A DNA stretch of 42,745 nucleotides from an uncultured Christensenellaceae bacterium (lineage in GTDB: Bacteria; Bacillota; Clostridia; Christensenellales; CAG-314): the NCBI GenBank assembly GCA_910586905.1, contig CAJUIV010000013.1:1-42745 (forward strand). The letters run 5' to 3'. Made by a program: the position numbers and the translations under genes. Under the pieces are notes generated by a model. That model did not search any database. It saw nothing but the letters and a program-made list of their open reading frames with translations, and had not been told where the DNA came from. This document shows positions 17,025 through 24,872 of the stretch, piece after piece (position 1 is the first letter of the stretch; the number at the start of each line of letters is the position of its first letter).

Positions 17025-17466
17025 ATGCGGGAGTTAAATTATTGCTCTCAGTTAAACGAGAGTGTTGAAAAACTTGATAAGTTGACTGGCAATCTTGGTA
17101 AAATCGTGAGGAGTTTTACAAGATTTTTAGTCATACTCTGCTGGTACCTTTTATTTAATTTTTTGTTCGTATTAGTGTACAAGCATCCCAAAAGTATCTC
17201 TCTCGATACCTTCCGTTTTTTAACGGATGGAATAAGAGAGATTGCTTCTCAAGACGTTTTCGTTTTATTATCAAAACAAATTCAACTGTATGTTACTTGC
17301 CGCGGCGTTTGTTGCAGGCGTAAGTTTTTGCGTACGGTTTTTATATAACGGCTGCGACAAAGTCTCGAATAAAAGCGCTTCGCGCGCAAGAAGCGAAGAA
17401 ACGCAGCAGTCTATCGATTTTGCCAACGTAGTTTCTTACAAACAGCACGTTGCTTTCTTAGCCTGA
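17025..17466 (+). pseudogene. Possible frameshifted two-helix membrane-protein gene
   Basis: From ATG 17025 one frame encodes MRELNYCSQLNESVEKLDKL, a membrane helix (FLVILCWYLLFNFLFVLVY) and an amphipathic stretch, then runs into a cysteine/arginine-rich tail and stops at 17348. The frame one base on continues to 17466 and encodes a second helix starting at an ATG at 17290 (MLLAAAFVAGVSFCV) and a polar tail. Joining the frames around 17280-17300 would give a plausible protein of about 147 residues. A run of nine G at 17011-17019 serves as ribosome site. Either a real frameshift, a sequencing error, or two tiny overlapping genes. No family is recognised. The 200 bases after it hold nothing I can name. 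Confidence 0.4.
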
Positions 17467-17669
17467 AAACTAAATATAATCAACCCGAGGACGTTTTTGG
17501 CGTTTAGTATTTCGTCGCTTTTTCAGTTGGATAAAATTCTGCTTTTTTAGCGCGAATTCGACGTTTTTGCGGTTGATAGTAATGTTAATTCGATTTTTGC
17601 TCAAACTAACAAAAAGTTTGTCAAGCGGATTTTTTTATTGTCTGATAACTTAAAGAGTAACGGAGAGAA

Positions 17670-20060
17670 ATGTTAACTTATTATCTTTCGGCAACGGCTG
17701 CGTTTGTTGCTATTGCGGCGGCGGGCGTACTGCTTTATAAATTTGCCGGTAAAAAATTGAATCTTATTTTCAAAATAATATCAATCGCGCTTGCAACTTT
17801 GTACGTGTGCCGTTATTGCTTGGGCAGAGATAATATTTTGGGTATTTACAATTTAACCGTAAGTAAAGGCTTTTCGAGCAAGGGACAAATTTTGTTCGGG
17901 TTGATTCAAATTTGGTCTATGCTTGCAGGCGAATTGATGCTTTGTATGTATCCGTTTTTCCGCAAGCACGTCAAATATTTGGATATTTTCGCAGGATTTT
18001 CTTTCGTAATATTCGTAATGAATTTTGCCGGGTTGTCCAATCATTTACTGTCGATAGAGGGGCCGGAAGCTGCGCAAGGCGCTATAACGGTTCGCGGCGT
18101 TATGATAGCGGTGGAAACTGGTCTGTGCTTGGCGTATTCCGGCTTGGTTTTGTCGCTTTGGATATATGAAAAGGTAAAAAGCGTGCGTATTGCCAAGTCC
18201 GAGCAGGCGGTTGTGCCGTCAGAAACGGAAGTCGTTTCGAAAGCGGATAAATTCAAATGGGTTTGGCCGGTTTTGGGATTTATCGGTATTGTTTTTTGTA
18301 CGATGCCAAGTTACGCTCCCGAATTGCTTTTAAATCCCAATTCGTACGGAATGAAAGTAGAAGATTTGAACTTTTACCATCGTATGTACATTTATCCGAT
18401 AGCGGTTATTCCTGTCGTTTTGTACTTGCTGTTAAAAGACAAATCGTACGAAACAAAACGTTTCGTATTGCTTTATTACAGTTTGGCGGCGTTAAATATA
18501 TTCGTATTGGGACATAAGTTCGTCGATTTTCAAGGGAGCGGATGGGTTACTTCGTTACCGCTGCACCTGTGTAATACGGCATTGTATATAACTCCGCTGT
18601 GCTTAACTTTCAAAGCGAAACGCGTATTTTACTTCACTTATTTTATAAACGTGTTGGGCGCGTTTTTGGCTATAACGATGCCTAATTACAGCATGGAAGG
18701 CCTTGGCGGCAGTTTGATAGTTCACGGAACCGTAAGCTTTTTCTTCGATCATTATCAGGCGTTCTTTATGCCGCTTTTGGTGGTCGGTTTAGGTATATTC
18801 CGCCGACCGCGCTTCAGAGAGTTTAAATACAGTATAGTCGGTTTTGCGGGATATTTTCTGCTAATGCTTATATGCAACGGTTGGTTTACAAACTACAATC
18901 CCGACGTAGACTATTTCTTTATTAACAGTAACTTTGTGGCGGACAAACTGGGTTCGTGGGCGGAAAATTTGCGTATAGCAACTTGGGAATTCGATATAGG
19001 CAAACTTCATTTTACTTATTATCCCATTTATCAGTCGCTGTATTTTCTCGTATATGTCGCCGCATCGTTCGGAATGTGGTTTATTTACGAACTGGGGTAT
19101 AACGCCGTTTGGGGTTGGCAAGACGTTGCGGCACGCAATAAAAAGGTAAAAGTAGACCGCTTGGCATTGGAAGTCAAATTGGCGGGCAGAAGTATAGAGG
19201 AACCTATGAATATGGAAAACGTAAACAAACTTGTACTTAAAAACTTTACGAAACGCTACGGAAAAAGCGACGTATACGCTGTTAAAGACGCGTGTTTGGA
19301 AGTTAACGGCGGTGAAATATTCGGATTTTTGGGACCTAACGGCGCAGGTAAATCGACTATTATAAAAAGCATAGTGGGCATCCAGACTATTACCGACGGC
19401 GCTATAGAGGTTTGCGGTTACGACGTAAAAACGCAAAGCGTGCAGGCAAAGCGTCAAATAGGTTTCGTGCCGGACCATTACGCGCTGTACGAAAGACTGA
19501 CGGCAAGGGAATACATCAACTATATTGCCGACCTTTATCAAGTTTCCAAGGAAGACCGCGAGGAACGTTTAAACCGTTTTATCGAATTGTTTGAATTTCA
19601 AAGCGCAATAGATAACCCGATAAAAACATATTCGCACGGTATGAAACAGAAAGTTACCATTATGTCCGCTCTTATCCACAACCCCAAAGTTTGGATACTG
19701 GACGAGCCTTTAACGGGACTTGATCCCAACAGTATATTCCAAGTAAAGGAGTGTATGAAACGCCACGCCGCCGAAGGAAACATAGTGTTTTTCAGCAGTC
19801 ATATAATCGACGTAGTGGAACGTATCTGCGACAAAATCGCGATTATCCGAAAAGGGCAGATTCAATGCGTCAGAGACGTTGCCGATATCGAGGAAAAGGA
19901 AGAAAGCTTGGAAGCCTTTTATATGTCGGTAATCAACGGACGCGAAGTCGAGCCTATTGCCGTCGGCAAGGATATTTCCGAATCTGACGCGGAAGCCGAA
20001 CACGTCAAGAAAAAACTGTTTAAAAAGAAATCGTCAAGCGACAAGGAGAACGATAAGTAA
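17670..20060 (+). CDS. Fusion of a YwaF/TMEM164-like membrane domain with an ABC transporter ATPase
   Basis: The 796-residue protein has two parts. Residues 1-485 are polytopic membrane sequence. The second half of this part carries LPLHLCNTALYITPL (296-310) and a conserved His352 in GSLIVHGTV, the pattern of the YwaF family (TIGR02206), related to TMEM164 of animals. Residues 518-740 are an ABC ATPase with Walker A GPNGAGKST (555-563), a signature of the form YSHGMKQ (654-660), Walker B VWILDEP (674-680) and the switch His711. A Lys/Glu-rich tail follows. ACGGAGAGAA precedes the ATG. The stop overlaps the next ATG (TAATG), so the permease is translationally coupled. The ATPase should drive that permease; why it carries its own membrane domain is unclear. 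Confidence 0.85.
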   Translation: MLTYYLSATAAFVAIAAAGVLLYKFAGKKLNLIFKIISIALATLYVCRYCLGRDNILGIYNLTVSKGFSSKGQILFGLIQIWSMLAGELMLCMYPFFRKHVKYLDIFAGFSFVIFVMNFAGLSNHLLSIEGPEAAQGAITVRGVMIAVETGLCLAYSGLVLSLWIYEKVKSVRIAKSEQAVVPSETEVVSKADKFKWVWPVLGFIGIVFCTMPSYAPELLLNPNSYGMKVEDLNFYHRMYIYPIAVIPVVLYLLLKDKSYETKRFVLLYYSLAALNIFVLGHKFVDFQGSGWVTSLPLHLCNTALYITPLCLTFKAKRVFYFTYFINVLGAFLAITMPNYSMEGLGGSLIVHGTVSFFFDHYQAFFMPLLVVGLGIFRRPRFREFKYSIVGFAGYFLLMLICNGWFTNYNPDVDYFFINSNFVADKLGSWAENLRIATWEFDIGKLHFTYYPIYQSLYFLVYVAASFGMWFIYELGYNAVWGWQDVAARNKKVKVDRLALEVKLAGRSIEEPMNMENVNKLVLKNFTKRYGKSDVYAVKDACLEVNGGEIFGFLGPNGAGKSTIIKSIVGIQTITDGAIEVCGYDVKTQSVQAKRQIGFVPDHYALYERLTAREYINYIADLYQVSKEDREERLNRFIELFEFQSAIDNPIKTYSHGMKQKVTIMSALIHNPKVWILDEPLTGLDPNSIFQVKECMKRHAAEGNIVFFSSHIIDVVERICDKIAIIRKGQIQCVRDVADIEEKEESLEAFYMSVINGREVEPIAVGKDISESDAEAEHVKKKLFKKKSSSDKENDK

Positions 20061-21703
20061 TGAACGCTCTCAAAACGCTTGTTATGATGCAGCTTAAAGA
20101 TAAGCTTGATTTATCTTTCGTAAAAAGTACGCGCGGTTTGATTTTTAAGATAGTACTGTCTATCGTAAAACTGGTTGTCGTAACGGCGGTATTTTATCTG
20201 CTGTTTACGGTGTGTAACGTGCTGGGTGTGTTTTCTCCTCCGGGATATATTCCCGATACGGTGGCTAATATCTTGTTTACTCTTATACAGCTGATGTCTA
20301 TCGTTACTTGTACGGCAGGGATTACTCAAACACTGTATATGACGGCGGACAACCGAGTTTTGCTCACGCTACCCGCAAGCTCGTCTACTATATTCTTTTC
20401 GAAAATAATACTGTACTATATTTTCGAACTTAAAAGAAACATAACGTTTACGCTTCCTATGTTTATATCGTACGGAATCGTTAACGGCGCCGTTTGGTAC
20501 TACTATATTTGGGCGCTTTTCTGCTTTGTGTTTATTTCTATGATACCCGTAGCGATAGGCGCGATAGTAAGTATCCCTTCTTTGTTCGTAGTAACGTTCG
20601 TAAAACAAATCAAATGGCTGCAGTACTTTTTGATGATAGTAACATCGGGACTTATAATATGGGGAATAGTATCCGTTATCGATACCATCCCCGAAAATAT
20701 CGACGTTATGGGTCAATGGGGAAGTATTTTCGCCGCAATTCAAACATTTTTGAATAATTTTTCAAAGGTGTTTTATCCGTATTACTGCCTTACTTGTATG
20801 ATTGTCGGCGGGACGCTTAGGATTTCTTCAAAACTGTTTATGGGCGATACTTTTGCTTATTTCGGTATTTTGATTGCATTTTTAGCCGTTTTATTTGGAA
20901 TTGCGTATTTGCTGGCAAAGCCGTTATTTATCAAAATGGCGTCGAGACAATTCGAATTCGAAAAAATGCAGGTAAAAGCGAAACCAAATAAAGTCCGCGC
21001 GTCTAAATTGTCGCCGCTGTTCGAGTCGCTGCAAATGAATTTCAGAAGCGGTCGTTATTTGCTTAGTACGATAATTCAGCTCGTACTGCCTGCAATAGCG
21101 GTTTTGCTTTTGAATAAGCTGTACGCTTCTATGAATACCAACTATTCCGGCGAAGTTATGACAAAGGCGTTCAATCTTTTGGTAATGCTTGTGATAACCG
21201 TATCGTTTAACAACGAATACGCGACAGTTTACAGTAAGGAAGCGAACGCGCGTAATATCATAAAAACACGTCCGCAGAATTCTATTTACACTTTGTTCGG
21301 CAGAATAGCTCCGCGCATTGTAGTTATATTGATATCTACTTTGGCGGTTATAGTAACGACGCTTTTCGTTTCCTCGTCGGAAAAAAGCGAAATAGTGATG
21401 ATGGGAATAGTAACGTTATTAGTGTCCGAAGCGCATTTGTTGTGGTGCGCCGAAATGGACGTAATGCGTTCCTACGCCGATCAATACGCTACGGTTGGAG
21501 TACAGTTCGACAGCCCGAACGAACGAAACGCTACGATTATAGGATTTTTACTTTCCGGCTTTTTCGCTTTCGCGTACTATTTCTTTTCGGACAGAGGTAC
21601 GACAAGTTCGATTGTAAAAGGTTTGCTTATAGCGGCGGCATTGCTGGCCGTTAGAATTTATTTGTACGTTACGCGTATAAAGCTGTATTTTGTGGAGAAG
21701 TAA
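20060..21703 (+). CDS. ABC transporter permease
   Basis: The 547-residue protein is almost wholly hydrophobic, with about ten to twelve membrane helices in two groups split by a polar segment near residues 300-345. It resembles large ABC-2-like exporter permeases that pair with a single ATPase. Its ATG overlaps the stop of the ATPase gene, which supports a complex of the two. The substrate is unknown; the two downstream extracytoplasmic proteins are candidates for cargo or partners. No soluble binding-protein gene of an importer type is nearby, which favours export. Confidence 0.8.
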   Translation: MNALKTLVMMQLKDKLDLSFVKSTRGLIFKIVLSIVKLVVVTAVFYLLFTVCNVLGVFSPPGYIPDTVANILFTLIQLMSIVTCTAGITQTLYMTADNRVLLTLPASSSTIFFSKIILYYIFELKRNITFTLPMFISYGIVNGAVWYYYIWALFCFVFISMIPVAIGAIVSIPSLFVVTFVKQIKWLQYFLMIVTSGLIIWGIVSVIDTIPENIDVMGQWGSIFAAIQTFLNNFSKVFYPYYCLTCMIVGGTLRISSKLFMGDTFAYFGILIAFLAVLFGIAYLLAKPLFIKMASRQFEFEKMQVKAKPNKVRASKLSPLFESLQMNFRSGRYLLSTIIQLVLPAIAVLLLNKLYASMNTNYSGEVMTKAFNLLVMLVITVSFNNEYATVYSKEANARNIIKTRPQNSIYTLFGRIAPRIVVILISTLAVIVTTLFVSSSEKSEIVMMGIVTLLVSEAHLLWCAEMDVMRSYADQYATVGVQFDSPNERNATIIGFLLSGFFAFAYYFFSDRGTTSSIVKGLLIAAALLAVRIYLYVTRIKLYFVEK

Positions 21704-21706
21704 CTT

Positions 21707-22147
21707 ATGAAAAAATCTACGGTATTGATACTATTGATAGTTTTTCTGGGTTCCGTTCTTGTTGTGGGTATTTTCGGTTTAAGAAGCGTTCCTTACGAAA
21801 AATTGGTTTACGCAAAAGAAATCGTTCCTACTTCCGTTACTACGATGCTCGATACGAAAAAGCTGCCCATAAAGGAAGAAGTTAACGATAAGGGAGAAAG
21901 GTACTACTATGTCGTTGTTCCTTACGAAGAAAATTTGACTTTGTTGATAAACTATAGACTGACGCCCGCCGACTGCACCAACAAAACGGTTCGCGTTTCG
22001 ATAGTTTATCCTACGAGCAATCCACCCGCTGCGATTGGAGACAAAAACTCTATTGTGTTCAACCGCAAAGGTTCCGTGCATTTGTTGTATTCTACTACGG
22101 ATTCCGCCAGCGGACCGACAATGGATTTTTGGATTTACACTTACTAA
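21707..22147 (+). CDS. Membrane-anchored extracellular protein of the ABC operon
   Basis: The product is 146 residues. A single N-terminal helix (about residues 5-25, VLILLIVFLGSVLVVGIFG) acts as signal anchor; no cleavage site or lipobox is seen. The remaining 120 residues look beta-rich, with alternating hydrophobic positions and a terminal FWIYTY strand, like an immunoglobulin-type fold. No family is recognised. It starts 3 bases after the permease stop and belongs to the same operon. It may contact the permease or the lipoprotein outside the membrane. Confidence 0.7.
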   Translation: MKKSTVLILLIVFLGSVLVVGIFGLRSVPYEKLVYAKEIVPTSVTTMLDTKKLPIKEEVNDKGERYYYVVVPYEENLTLLINYRLTPADCTNKTVRVSIVYPTSNPPAAIGDKNSIVFNRKGSVHLLYSTTDSASGPTMDFWIYTY

Positions 22148-22153
22148 AATACC

Positions 22154-22169
22154 ACGTCGCTAGCGACGT
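22154..22169. promoter_or_regulatory. Perfect 16-bp palindrome between two operon genes
   Basis: ACGTCGCTAGCGACGT, seven bases after the stop of the anchored-protein gene and followed by TTTATATAT. It could be a weak terminator that lowers expression of the next gene, or a protein-binding site. Confidence 0.5.
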
Positions 22170-22208
22170 TTATATATAAAACAAAATATAAAGGAGTAAA
22201 AAATAACC

Positions 22209-24641
22209 ATGAAGAAAAGATTTTCAGTTATAATTGCGTTGATTATGGTACTTGCAATTGCTGTGCCTGTTTTGGCTTCGTGCGTTAACGAGAAAGACGT
22301 TAAGTCGATTGAAGTGGTTGAACCTACCACGACATTCAAGGTGGGAGAAACCATCGATTACGACAATTTAAAAATCAAAGTTACTTACGAAGACAATTCG
22401 ACCGAAACAAAAACCGTAAAGGCGTTAAAAGCAACTTATACCAAAGCGGATTTGTCCAAAGTTGGCAACACTTCGTATACGGTTACTTTTAAAGGAAAAA
22501 CCGCTACCGTCAATATCGTCGTAGAAGAAAACCAGCAGGGCGATATAAAAGATTTTCAGGCTCAGACGTTTGTAGAACCCTCTTTCTATACGAACTACAG
22601 AACTAAATCTCAAATTGGTTCCGAAGAAGAAACGAGAGCAGACTTCCGTATAAAAGGCGAGGTTTACGAAGTAGGTAACGCAAACAAATTCATTTTCCGT
22701 CCTACTGCTACTGGTCTTGACCTCGAAGAACACAATATTCAAACCGTAACCAACGTAAAAACTACGGCTAAAGTATACAGTAAAGATACGAAAGGCGGCG
22801 CGTATGCGGAAATTACCGGAGACGATTTATCTCAATTCGTAACTATAGACGACAATACTTATAAGTTCAGTGAAGAAGCTGCGGGAAAATTTGTTAAGTT
22901 GGAAATATCCATCGATTCTGAAGAATACGACGTATCCACGCTTGAAGAAAGCTTGCGCACAATAACCGTAGAATGCGTTATAGTAGACGGCGGTTACAAC
23001 GTTTACAATCAACTCGGTCTTTCCGTGATGAACGATATGCAAAAACAGGCTTGGGCTGATTTGTGGGGAGCAACCGCAACTTGGGATAACACTTCTAAAA
23101 CTTACGTTTTATCACCCAAAAGCGGAGAAACGCCCGTTCAGCTCGAGGCCGATTCGGAACCTTTGTATACTTATGTCGGAAATATCAAATGGGTTGTAAT
23201 TCATAGCGGTTTCGAACTTGACGCAAACCAAATGCCCTCTTCCTACTTTTGGAGTGAAACCGACGAAGACTACAATACCGCTATGTCATCAATCAGCGGA
23301 TTGGAAGATATGCAAGCCAAACTCAAAGGTTCGCTTAAAGACGGAACTAACAACAGCACAACCTATCGCGTACTGGATTTGATTCCCGGTACTGCCACCG
23401 TAGCAGAAACGGGTATTTCCGTAAATATGCAGAAAGGTTTGTTCTCTACAAGCAAAGTAAGCGTTTCCGGTAACTACAACAGCGTAATTGTTTCCGCCGA
23501 ATATAAAGCGGGCGAAAGAAATCTTATCACTGTCGTAGACCACGGCGGAAACAGCGATTCGCTTCCTCCTGCTCCCGTTCCCCACTGGGCGGTCTTCCAA
23601 ATCCATATGCCTATTTCCGTAGAGGGTATAGAGAAATCATACGATATCAAGAATCTTTCTATGAAAGGTAATTGCGCTAAAGACGACATTGACGCAGATA
23701 CGAAAGCCAAAGGCGTTCCTGCCGGCATGATGATGGCAAACTGCTACGCTAACAATATGACTTTCGGCAATATCATTTCGGAAACGTTCTTCACCAACGT
23801 AGTCGTTGACGGTTTCGGAGCAACCGTTCAAACACCCGAAGGATCTATCGAGGCTCCTACCGGAGTAGATATTTTAAACAGTAAATTTTACGATTCCTAC
23901 AGTAACATGTGCTATATGTGGCGTTCTAACGTCAACATCGAAAACAGCGAACTGATAGGCGCTGGCGGACCGTTATTTATTCTTGCCGATGGACAATCTC
24001 ACTTTGTTGACGATGCGGTACAGCATACCGACGACGAAGGCGCAAATCTCACGGTAGATACCGATTCTGTCTTGGAATCGTACGCCACGGGTAATGAAAG
24101 TTGGTATGCGACTTATAACGCCGGACCGATAATCAATCAGTTTAAAGGAACCCTCGACCCGATGCTCAGGAACTTCAATAAAACGATTATCAAAACCGAA
24201 AACAAATTAGATTATATAAACTTTATTGCGGCAATCGTTCCCAGTACCGATTTGATATTCAAAGGACACAGCAACAATAGATTGCTAGACGTATGCGGTA
24301 CGTTTATGACTAAAGACGGCGAAACGGTTATAGACCAATTCAATATGCATAACAATTATCTTGTCGCATTGAGAGCGAACGCGAATAACAACGCTAAAAA
24401 TTTCCCGATAATTTTACAAACGGGCGAAAACTTTATGTTTACCGACGGACGGGAATTGTATACGCTGGGTACAAACGGTGCTCAGAAGTTTGACCCTGCG
24501 ACCGACGGCGTTAAATGGGCGAGCGATACGCACACCAAATTGGCGATTTATTTGTCCGCAGGCAGTCTGCCTGTCGGAACTTCGGTTTCTCCGTATTTCG
24601 GAGTTATAGTTCAACTCGACCAACTTCAAAAAGCAAATTGA
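22209..24641 (+). CDS. Large lipoprotein with a bacterial Ig-like domain
   Basis: This 810-residue protein starts with a lipoprotein signal peptide ending in LASC, with the lipidated cysteine at position 25. Residues about 33-88 form a group-3 bacterial Ig-like domain (KVGETIDYDNLKIKVTY, ending in GKTATVNIVVEE). The rest has no family I can name. Short repeated Asn/Gly-containing turns near residues 500-620 (ILNSKFYDS, VNIENSELIGAGG) suggest a beta-helix or pectin-lyase-like segment. It is anchored outside the membrane and could bind a polymer or surface. AAAGGAG precedes the ATG. It ends the ABC operon with a strong terminator, so it may be the exported product or the receptor of the system. 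Confidence 0.75.
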   Translation: MKKRFSVIIALIMVLAIAVPVLASCVNEKDVKSIEVVEPTTTFKVGETIDYDNLKIKVTYEDNSTETKTVKALKATYTKADLSKVGNTSYTVTFKGKTATVNIVVEENQQGDIKDFQAQTFVEPSFYTNYRTKSQIGSEEETRADFRIKGEVYEVGNANKFIFRPTATGLDLEEHNIQTVTNVKTTAKVYSKDTKGGAYAEITGDDLSQFVTIDDNTYKFSEEAAGKFVKLEISIDSEEYDVSTLEESLRTITVECVIVDGGYNVYNQLGLSVMNDMQKQAWADLWGATATWDNTSKTYVLSPKSGETPVQLEADSEPLYTYVGNIKWVVIHSGFELDANQMPSSYFWSETDEDYNTAMSSISGLEDMQAKLKGSLKDGTNNSTTYRVLDLIPGTATVAETGISVNMQKGLFSTSKVSVSGNYNSVIVSAEYKAGERNLITVVDHGGNSDSLPPAPVPHWAVFQIHMPISVEGIEKSYDIKNLSMKGNCAKDDIDADTKAKGVPAGMMMANCYANNMTFGNIISETFFTNVVVDGFGATVQTPEGSIEAPTGVDILNSKFYDSYSNMCYMWRSNVNIENSELIGAGGPLFILADGQSHFVDDAVQHTDDEGANLTVDTDSVLESYATGNESWYATYNAGPIINQFKGTLDPMLRNFNKTIIKTENKLDYINFIAAIVPSTDLIFKGHSNNRLLDVCGTFMTKDGETVIDQFNMHNNYLVALRANANNNAKNFPIILQTGENFMFTDGRELYTLGTNGAQKFDPATDGVKWASDTHTKLAIYLSAGSLPVGTSVSPYFGVIVQLDQLQKAN

Positions 24642-24662
24642 CGGACTTAACGTCAAAAGTTC

Positions 24663-24693
24663 AAAACCGTTCCGCGTTTAGCGGAACGGTTTT
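24663..24693 (+). terminator. Terminator of the ABC-lipoprotein operon
   Basis: A perfect 13-bp stem, AAAACCGTTCCGC with GCGGAACGGTTTT, and a 5-base loop. Confidence 0.9.
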
Positions 24694-24759
24694 ACGTTAA
24701 TCAACCGCGGAATTGATATTGTCTGGTAAGATAGACTGATATAAATAACGGCGCGCAGG

Positions 24760-24788
24760 TTGACAAAAATCTTTTATTGCCGTACAAT
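24760..24788 (+). promoter_or_regulatory. Promoter of leuS-cysK
   Basis: TTGACA (24760-24765), a 17-base spacer and TACAAT (24783-24788). The leader can form a CCGCGC (24811-24816)/GCGCGG (24846-24851) stem with an inner TTTCC/GGAAA hairpin, ending about 20 bases before the ATG. No T-box consensus is present. Confidence 0.75.
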
Positions 24789-24872
24789 TTCAGTGTATTA
24801 AATTTAGTAGCCGCGCTATTTCCAATGGAAAGAAAGTAACGTTTTGCGCGGCGGTAGCGGAGAATTAGCGAT

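Noticed and set aside
24789..24872. T-box leader before leuS
   Set aside because: No AGGGTGGNACCGCG consensus or terminator-antiterminator pair is present, only a simple hairpin; the trpS leader also lacks one.
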